Notes under the pieces: model-generated
Told to the model about the DNA's origin: nothing
What the model saw: only the letters and a program-made list of their open reading frames with translations
The model's database searches: none
Source of the DNA: Punctularia strigosozonata HHB-11173 SS5
Taxonomy: Eukaryota; Basidiomycota; Agaricomycetes; Corticiales; Punctulariaceae
Assembly (NCBI RefSeq): GCF_000264995.1
Contig: NW_006767447.1
Coordinates: 560,268 to 624,267 of the forward strand
Reading direction: 5' to 3'
Length of the DNA stretch: 64,000 bases
Position numbers and translations under genes: made by a program
Shown: positions 56,673 through 64,000 of the stretch, one piece after another
Numbering within the stretch: position 1 is the stretch's first letter
How the letters are laid out: every line of letters begins with the position of its first letter

Positions 56673-57356
56673 ATGCTCTACTCCAGGCAGCCTATGAATA
56701 TGGTCTACAAGACCGACTGTATCTGCTCTCGGACTTCCTCCACCACCGAAGTTCTTCTGAGCGTTAACGGCGTTCCTTACTGCTCCAAGGGAATCAACTG
56801 CAATCGTCGCCCAAAGTCTCGGCTCGCCGTCTATACCGACCTCGACGGGGCTCCTATAGTGGTTCCGAGGCCTGTCGCCAACGTATCGCACATGTTCGTC
56901 GTGCCGTCTAACTCCTTCTCTGACGACAAGTCTCTCGCTTCCGTCTCTGGGGTGTCTGCTCTCGAGGACTTCGACACACTCTCCAACTCGCTTCTCGCTC
57001 AGTTACGTGGACTGTCGGCCAAGGCACCTTCCAGCTCGGCTGTAGAGCCCCTTTTTACTCCGGAAGAGGTCGTCCGTGCCCCTGAACCCCTCTGCACCAT
57101 CGCCGAGGAGGACGAGGAGGACGAAGAAGAACGTGCCGCATCCGTTCCCGAGCAGATCCCCTTCGTGCGGGCTTCCTGGTTTGTAGCTCAGGACGGCGAG
57201 AAAGACCCCCACCCGCTCGACCAAGGCATCATCGTATGCTCTATCCAGTCGAAGTCGAAGCGTCGTGGAGCCGTTCGGCGTGCCCTTGGCCCGAAGATCT
57301 ATCCCATGCGCGAGCTGCTCAGCAAGGTCTTCCGCCCTCGTTTCCACCACTTCTAG
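56673..57356 (+). CDS. Orphan protein, right-arm copy (227 aa)
   Basis: Open frame of 227 codons, paralogue of 28728-29408. Starts MLYSRQPMNMVYKTDCIC, includes VPYCSKGINCNRRPKSRLAV, an acidic linker (IAEEDEEDEEERAAS) and a basic end (KSKRRGAVRRALGPKIYPMR). No signal peptide or membrane helix is evident. Conservation of the N-terminal 90 residues and the C-terminal 40 between arms, with changes packed into the linker, suggests two constrained domains joined by a flexible acidic link. The family is not recognised. Confidence 0.62.
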   Translation: MLYSRQPMNMVYKTDCICSRTSSTTEVLLSVNGVPYCSKGINCNRRPKSRLAVYTDLDGAPIVVPRPVANVSHMFVVPSNSFSDDKSLASVSGVSALEDFDTLSNSLLAQLRGLSAKAPSSSAVEPLFTPEEVVRAPEPLCTIAEEDEEDEEERAASVPEQIPFVRASWFVAQDGEKDPHPLDQGIIVCSIQSKSKRRGAVRRALGPKIYPMRELLSKVFRPRFHHF

Positions 57357-57439
57357 TTGTATGCGCGCTTCTCGTACAATCAGGTGGGCAGTGCCGACGA
57401 TATTATCCTCTGATTGCGCGACTGACCCTCGAAATCGTC

Positions 57440-58535
57440 TAGATTTAATTATTCTCTTCCCTTTCATGCGGCCCCCACCCTACCACTCCATTCCATTCCA
57501 ACTTCGTCATGGCATCGGATCTTCTCGTCTCATTTCGCTCCAAATCCTTGACTTTTTACATATAACACACTTCGACGGCGGGTCACTCATCCACGGCTTC
57601 GGTCCTCACCTACATTCTTCTCCCTCGATAATACAGGATTGGATCCTCTGTCCTGGTCCGGCGCCAACTCCAGCTGCCCCTGGTCTCGCCCTCTCCCCTC
57701 TCGGTCTGCCTCCTTCTCGCATCGCAACGGTTCCGAGGCTCTTGCGATTGCACGTCGACGCCGATGGGCTCACCAGCCCTCCGTGTCCGTCTTGAGGGGA
57801 TTCCGGCCTCCTTTTGGCCTTCTTTCGGCAGTCGACCTCGCTATATACCTCTCGACATGCCCGCGCCTGCACGCTCATTCGAGCCACGCCTCTGCAACCT
57901 GCATCGGCCTTTGTAGCAGGACACCCGCCCGAGTCCTTGGAGCCCCTCTTCAGCACTCGTGCTGCGCCAGGGCCTGGTCAGCCTATCTCATCGGCGCTCG
58001 TACGGCACTTCGCGGTTTTCCTCTAGCAACCGCCCGCCTTACGCCTCTCGCCTCTGGTCGGTCTCGACGCTCTTCGGGCAGAAAGACGCCTCGACCGTGT
58101 ACGCCGTGCCACCGCGGCCTCCCAATCCTCCAGACGCTCGCCTCTCTCTCCGACCTCGTCCCTCGGAGACACGCGACCGCACCCGCTTGACCCACGGTTG
58201 CGACCCCACGGGCCCCGATACCCAAATACCCCGGCTCCTGCCCTCAACGCTCGCTTTGAGGCGCTTGGAGTCGAGGGCCCGTTATACCCGCCTTCATAGG
58301 TACCTCTCAGCTTGGACATGATACCCTCCGCACGCGCATACTCTCGCGATGTATACACACTCCTTTGATGTAACGGGGTGAGTGGCGGCGGGATACAGAG
58401 TGCACCTGTATCCTGTCTTCACTTGCCTCTCCGGGTGCCTACATTCGGCGTCCCTCCTCCTCCTGCCATCTTTCCCGCCACCGACCCGCCGTCGTATATA
58501 ATATCAAAAACATCTGTATCAAATACGTGTTAACT
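57440..58535. other. Right-arm conserved end without clear gene
   Basis: Mirrors 27,490-28,640. Overlapping frames on the plus strand (57639-58190, 57959-58321) have no motif. Outer boundary of the inverted repeat is near 58,535. Confidence 0.45.
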
Positions 58536-59214
58536 CTGAATATGAACCATCGCATGTTTCTTTGTCGTTTGCTCGTTACAATCGCAGAAAGAAGCACGAA
58601 AGGTCTCAGTTCTGCCCAGATTCGGTGATGCCCCTACTCGTAGCCTATTCAAAATATTAGAGCATAGCGTTCGTCGTTAGCTATCAACTCTGCACGTCTA
58701 GCTGTGCTCCGTTCACGGATCTTCACTTCTTCATGGGACCCGCGTCAAACGGGGAAAACGACCATAACTTGCCTGCCTTTCATTACTAATCTCGTATTAT
58801 TCGCAGCGGTTGGCCTTGGTATTCAGGAGCTTCGTATTTCAATCGTGTCTCCGAAAGTGACGGTACTGCTCGGTCCGGGATTAATACCACCACTCCCAAA
58901 TTCCCGATTTGGTCCGATCGCGCAGTTCTGTTGCACACGGGACCGCCCCACTGGTCCTGACCTTCTTCAGCATTCATCGATTTCGCAGCACAGTCTTCTC
59001 CTGGTGGTCGAATCTATCTCAGTACGCGTAAAGGCCTAGCTGGTACTCCTCCTGAAGCTCTCGGTGAATGAAGAGTTCGGACACATCAATACGACTTGTA
59101 CCGTTCGACATCATCGGCATGCCGTGCTATAGTTCCTTACTGGACCCTCCGAGAGCTTAGGACGCCGCCCGCGCAGTAAGATCACGGTGGACCGTGTCTG
59201 TTGACCATCTGATG
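58536..59214. other. Intergenic or lost 5' part of the aminopeptidase
   Basis: No clear similarity to the N-terminal domain expected upstream of the ICP55-like exons; short frames only. Confidence 0.4.
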
Positions 59215-60370
59215 TCATTACACCTGATGTCGCCGTGAAGATTATGCGTAAAGCTGGTGCGATAAGTGGCCAGGCTCACGCGAAGTTACTTTCGCTCCTC
59301 TACCGCCTTCCGTGTCGAGTGCTTATTCATGCGGGTTAACGTCGTCGTAGACGATACGTTTCTGCCGACCTGGGATCTCGGAGCATGTCCTCGCAGCTCA
59401 CTTCGACTACAGTTGCGCTTTGCAGGGATCGCAAAGGCCGGCATACGTGCCAGTCGTAGCGTCCGGGTGAGTTGCGGATCTTTCAGGGGTTTTTTTTTCT
59501 GGACTAAGGCTCGTCATAATGCACTCCGATAGCGCTAACTCGCTCGTGATCCACTATACGACGAATAACCATCTTGTTTGCGAAGACAAGATGGTGCTCA
59601 TCGACGCGGGATGCGAATACAACGGCTACGCGTCAGACATCACGCGGACGTTTCCTGCATCGGGCGTTTTCTCGCAGCCTCAGCGCGACCTATATGTCGC
59701 GGTGCTGGCGGCACAGAAAGAACTCATTCCGTTATGTACAGAGGTGGGCACTGCTCTCCGCTTGCGGGAGCTTGTCTCATACTATGTTCCTAGGAATCTA
59801 ATCTCAGCCTGAACGATCTGCATCGTAAATCCGTCGAATTCCTGCGGAGGGAGCTCCTTCAGATCGGATTTGACATATCGATGATGTCCGGCGACATGAA
59901 CGTACTCTATCCTCACTTCCTCAGCCATCCTATAGGCATAGGTACAGTCCCTTCTACACTATCAAACTCCGAAGCTGTACTCAACGTGGGGTGATCTTAC
60001 GTCACCCAGACCTCCACAACTCGACGAATTTCGAGCGAGCAGGAAGGTTGAAGGCGGGTATGGTGGTAACAATCGAACCCGGGCTGTATGTGCCGCCGGC
60101 CGCGCAATTCCCAAAGCACTTCCATGGATTAGGCGTTCGCATCGAGGTTCGTTATCGTTCCGGTTCCTTGCTCGCTTAGACACCTCACACGTATAACAGG
60201 ACGAGGTGCTCGTGGGTCAAGAGCATGCTACCGTTCTCAGCGCGGAAGCACCCAAGGAGGTTAGTCTTGCATTCTAGCATGACTATCAGCCGAACTTATG
60301 ATACCGAACTCGATAGATCAGCGATGTAGAAGGCGCATGCCAAGGGTTGCTCGGATTCGAGCCATATTGA
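59215..60370 (+). pseudogene. ICP55/XPNPEP3-like M24B aminopeptidase, 5' part degraded
   Basis: Metallo-aminopeptidase family that trims imported mitochondrial proteins. A start piece KIMRKAGAISGQAHAK (about 59,220-59,286) is followed by unmatched sequence. From about 59,395 exons are consistent: HFDYSCALQGSQRPAYVPVV, NSLVIHYTTNNHLVCEDKMV, LIDAGCEYNGYASDITRTFP, FLSHPIGI, DLHNSTNFERAGRLKAGMVV, TIEPGLY, RIEDEVLVG, ending at TGA 60,370. All five metal ligands (two Asp, one His, two Glu) are present. The N-terminal domain (about 200 residues in relatives) is not found, so this is either a truncated relic or a gene whose 5' exons are too diverged to read. Confidence 0.7.
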
Positions 60371-60512
60371 GATGCAACAATCAGCATATAATACGATGCC
60401 GTTAATTGTTGGGAAAGGTTTGACTATCTACTCCAGCGGCCCTATTCGCGGTTGTCTACTGTGCTTGGGCATCATCAGTTCCTGTTTCTTCTGCGGAGTC
60501 ACAAACGCACAT

Positions 60513-60728
60513 TCAAGGTGGGATGCAAAACCTGACTTTGAGATTGTTGGCAGGATCGGAATCAGGCAGGCCGACAATGGCGCCGGGACATGCTACCACG
60601 CGTGGTTACGACATGGTGGCAACGACACTGTCAAACAGCGACTTACCAATATCGTCAGGCACCGGGGCAGCGAGTACTACCCCCACGGCGCCGACCAAGC
60701 ACAGAACGATGACGTTGACCAAATTCAT
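60513..60728 (-). CDS. Candidate small secreted protein (53 aa)
   Basis: Two exons (60728-60647 and 60592-60513) separated by a 54-bp intron with perfect GTAAGT and TAG ends join in phase. The product begins MNLVNVIVLCLVGAVGVVLA, a clear signal peptide with an AxA-type cleavage region. The mature part is about 32 residues: APVPDDIACPGAIVGLPDSD, then ANNLKVRFCIPP with two cysteines. The family is not recognised. Small secreted proteins of this size are common in mushrooms. Expression evidence would be decisive; chance cannot be excluded for so short a gene. Confidence 0.45.
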
Positions 60729-61238
60729 GCCGAGTAGATTACTGACGAGCGGTTCGTAGGCGAATCGGTACAGGACGACCGAACTTGCACCCCTTATTAT
60801 ACTCTACATCCCTGATCAAGCTTTGCACTCGTTGCGCATGGTACAGATTATTCTTGGGTCTGTACCGGTGCATGTTTCTGCGGGAATCCCAGCCTTACCG
60901 GCGCTCTTCCCACTGTTTGACAGGTACAGATGCGCTCGAGAACTGTGGGGACGTCTATGAGCATGTATTGATAATAGATGCGCTGGTTCCCCAAGGTCTC
61001 TTTGGGACGCGACCTCCCAAGGCTGCTGACAGGGTCTCAGGCAAGGCAAAGCGATGGGTATCTCTCGCCGGCTCATTCACCCGGAAGATGCGAAGCGCAT
61101 GGCCTACAGATTAGGGGCAATCGGTTCAAGAGTTCTTCAGATGCAGCTTACGGGAAACAATTAACAAAGGAGAGGCGGATGCTACACAGGGTACGGTGAA
61201 CCTATTCAACATGAACACTTTAGATAACCCATCAATGA

Positions 61239-62488
61239 CTACTTTGTCTCCGCAAAGGTTAACATCCCCGTTGATTCAACGACTAAGGACGATTCCTTGG
61301 CAGTCATCGGTGTGTTCATCGAGGCATTCCTCGTTGTGACAGCGGCAGTCGCGAATTGCATGCTGGTCCCAGTAACTGCGCGAGTGCCTTGCATGCTGCG
61401 CATCGTCTGCTGGGTCACCCCCTTCCCTTGCGCCACGCGAAGGACGATTATGAAGGGAGGGATGGCCTGTATCGGAGGTTTTAGCACTCATCCATCTATC
61501 GAATGCCACAGAACCCACCTCGAGCTGCCCAACAATCGGTTGGAGGATGTATGCCCCGTTGGAGTTGAGGGCGAAGGTGATGATGAACGCCAGATCAATT
61601 GCGGAGTAGAGGACGGCGGACTCAATCAGCAATGCGGAGACGGAGGTGTACAGCGAGCCGTGTTCGGGTCCCAGGTATTTGCGGACGGTTGCCCGAGTGG
61701 ACATCAGGCGAACAACGATGAGCAAGGTGATGAGCATGTTGAGGGCTACGACGAAGGAATAGTAGGTGATTGTTGTATCGTTCCCTAGGGCTGTCCATGT
61801 TGGAAGCGACAATTCGGCGAGAAGAAGGCAGGATAAAACTCAAGGAATACTACGTTGAGTTCGTCTGTCTATTTTGCCGATCTCCGACTCACCGATACTC
61901 CCGATATACAGAAGAACGGGAACAGGCATCATCCATGTCCGAAGTGTATCAGCTATAACGTATAACCGGTAGAGCTGATGCATGCCTCGTCAGTATGGTT
62001 TATTTCTATGATATCTGTGATATGATAGCGCGAACGTACCAGAAACCCATCCTGCAGCCATTGATTGAAGAAATAGCACGCCGTCGCAACCAGGTTCAGA
62101 TTCTGGGTGATTGGCACCTGCTCAGAAGCGAACACGGCGGGCCCGCCAGGATAGTTTCGATCGTCAACGAATGCCAGCTGGTTCATGAACATGGCTATTC
62201 CGTTGGCGATGGTGCTGAAGCTGAAGATAAGACCGACGAAGAGGAGTGCCGCATAAGAATATTTTGGATCTTTCTTCCGTTGCGCCCACAGCAGGGGTAC
62301 GCATTGGACGAACAAGGCCAAGTTCAGTCCTAAACGTGAAATTGTATTGATCGCTGATACAGGAAAATAGATCATGGCGCACCATATGCCACGGCGCCCA
62401 ACCCTGCACCGTTGAAGATGACCCTCTCCAAGGCTATGATGGATGCAGGTTCGTCGGGTGCGAAGCTTGATGAAGAGGAATTAGACAT
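61239..62488 (-). CDS. Seven-helix membrane protein of an Agaricomycete family
   Basis: Integral membrane protein of a family expanded in mushrooms; role unknown. Exons 62488-62383, 62329-62015, 61952-61893, 61838-61519 and 61466-61239 give 342 residues in one frame. Start ALERVIFNGAGLGAVAYG; middle NGIAMFMNQLAFVDDRNYPG and YFFNQWLQDGFL; later YYSFVVALNMLITLLIVVRL, GPEHGSLYTSVSALLIESAV and IPPFIIVLRVAQGKGVTQQT, all family features. The second intron would need an AT donor (ACAG/ATATCA) with a TTATAG acceptor; no GT donor keeps the frame. The rest is intact, so this is a rare intron, a recent splice mutation or an error. Confidence 0.75.
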
Positions 62489-64000
62489 GGTGTGTAGAAG
62501 CAAGGTCCAAGCTCCGTGGTCCGCAGTATCACTTCCAGCGAGGGCGCGCTTTTGAGCGTCATTCATCCATCCGCCGACGATATTCACCGGTCTAACCGCG
62601 GATGACAGTGAGACATGGTTACTCTTCCCGTCATTACATTCATCGTCGCAGTCAAGAAGATTCCGCATCTTATCGGAACAACTGATGCAAGTATTTTTGG
62701 GAAGGCACCAGTGGGATTGTCTGGTAGTGGGTAACCGTGCAACCTTGTGAGAGCCTTCGAGCAAGCATGCGGACAGAGATACCCTGAACCGGGACTCCAT
62801 GGGTGGGCGATGCTGCCGCAAACGCACGACCCGGAATCCTTCGACTTACGTACTGCACCTTCGATTTCCGTGGACGACGGAATAATAAGTTTCACTTCAT
62901 CGCCATGAACAGCAACTACCCCATGTCGTCCCTACTTTTGAATTCGCCTTCATGCAGAGAAAGGCACTGATTCGCACAATCACCACTTTAGACATGCCTC
63001 AACCGAAAGTTTGCGACTCGAGATGCCGACTCATGATGACAAGCATTCTATATATTCTATTTGTGCGGACGGGACAGGTACAACTGCTGCATGTCCCCTG
63101 GCTGGCATGCGACCGCGACATTTGATTCTGTATGCTCGTACACTGCAATTCGCGGTTTCCCAGGCATGTCCAGGGGTCATAGTTGTTGGAGGCCGAGTCG
63201 GAAGTCTCGCGATCACTCTTGAGCATTTGGCTGGAGCAAATAGTAGTGGTGTTTGCTCGTCGCAAACACACGAAGGATACAAGGTGAGTAAGCTAAGAAC
63301 TATATAGTGCATACTGATCTATCGATCATCTATGACTCGAGACCCCGTTCGGCCGTCCCGCGCAGGCGCTCGTACTCCGGAATCCCGACGCTCGGCACCG
63401 GATTCCAACAATAGAGACTACTCCAAGACACCTCCACAGCTTGAACGATACATCCCTGATCACGAACTGTCCTGGACATGAGCTATTACCATCATTCCTC
63501 TCTGCTTGACATACCTTGTTTCCATATTCAGGGAGGGACACAATCCTCCTTGACTGTTACGCCGGGCAAGGACTCTGCCACGGGGATAACGCATCCGCCT
63601 ATGTCCATGATCATCAAAACCTCGTTGTCATGAACGAGAAAGTGAACACGAACCACGAGGAAGAACAGATGCGCGTACGCCGCACAGGATGGAGAGAGAA
63701 AACACGAAGAGTCGAATGTTCAGCTCCATGTATGACCGCTTCGCGTGTCGAGTGGATCTCAAGAACAGCTGAGTAGGGTATGCACGACGAAGACTGCTCT
63801 GCTGTATGCCGGCAGCAACCATATAGTTCGTGAAGTTCTCACAGCATGATTAGCTCACGAGTCTCTCTGGCCAGGATGGGACATGGACCATGCGCCCAGG
63901 TTCACCACTCCGATAGTGCCCAAGTATACTTGACGTCTTTGATATGCTCGGATCTTCTGGCTCCGAAGTACCATGACCGTAGTCTATTCTGAAGTCAGCG
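62489..64000. other. No supportable gene
   Basis: Short frames on both strands (for example 63011-63307, 63516-63776) lack motifs or splice structure. Includes the promoter of the seven-helix protein. Confidence 0.5.

Larger units (their letters stand above)
46055..58535 (-). repeat. Inverted segmental duplication, right arm
   Basis: Reverse complement of 27,490-35,122. Collinear blocks include 46,055-47,190, 47,190-49,740, 49,750-50,250, 51,172-51,888 and 56,386-58,535. An extra segment (51,889-56,385) splits it. The inner edge is in a coding exon of an intact transporter, so this arm looks like the source and the left arm the copy. Confidence 0.88.

Noticed and set aside
57639-58321. Overlapping open frames at the right arm end, also seen inverted at 27.7-28.3 kb.
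   Set aside because: Frames are not kept at equal length between arms and show no domain; treated as non-coding.

Overview
The window is nuclear DNA of a filamentous basidiomycete, most likely an Agaricomycete. Genes are dense and split by many 45-70 bp introns with fungal-type GT/AG sites. Families include a Phx1/Hoy1-type homeobox factor, F-box-like proteins, a MARVEL tetraspan protein, an Agaricomycete-type seven-helix membrane protein and a large set of small-molecule oxidoreductases. No rRNA, tRNA, CRISPR or LTR element was recognised. All coordinates were read by eye; exon joins were checked for phase where stated.

Region 1 (1-9.65 kb) is a GC-rich core block of conserved genes: U1 snRNP 70K, a homeobox transcription factor, TIM13 and COX10. 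The last two are divergent and share a 237-bp promoter.

Region 2 (9.65-27.4 kb) is accessory: an F-box gene, a broken short-chain dehydrogenase (SDR), a broken protein kinase, a broken Q-rich gene, an intact SDR, a zinc alcohol dehydrogenase and two tandem aldo-keto reductases (AKRs) with identical exon structure. It also holds two copies of a short dispersed repeat that ends in CCTA repeats and a telomere-like satellite.

Region 3 (27.49-58.5 kb) is the most unusual part. A 7.6-kb left arm (27,490-35,122) reappears in inverted orientation as a right arm (46,055 to about 58,535), with roughly 90-95 percent identity by eye where I aligned it. The right arm has an extra 4.5-kb segment (51,889-56,385) carrying a second MFS transporter and a broken F-box gene. 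Each arm carries a lysozyme-like protein gene with a very acidic Asp/Gly tail and an orphan ORF of 226/227 codons. Each also has remnants of an AKR and all or part of a DHA2-type transporter. The left arm collected its own insertions after the duplication. The loop between the arms holds a proline-iminopeptidase-type hydrolase, an F-box gene, a MARVEL protein and pICln, the last two divergent.

Region 4 (58.5-64 kb) has a 5'-degraded ICP55-type aminopeptidase, a candidate 53-residue secreted protein and a seven-helix membrane protein containing one non-canonical intron.

Together, the ADH, AKRs, SDRs and DHA2 exporters look like an aldehyde/ketone detoxification neighbourhood; this is inference. 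The strongest candidate for something little described is the duplicated lysozyme-like gene with its fast-changing acidic tail.
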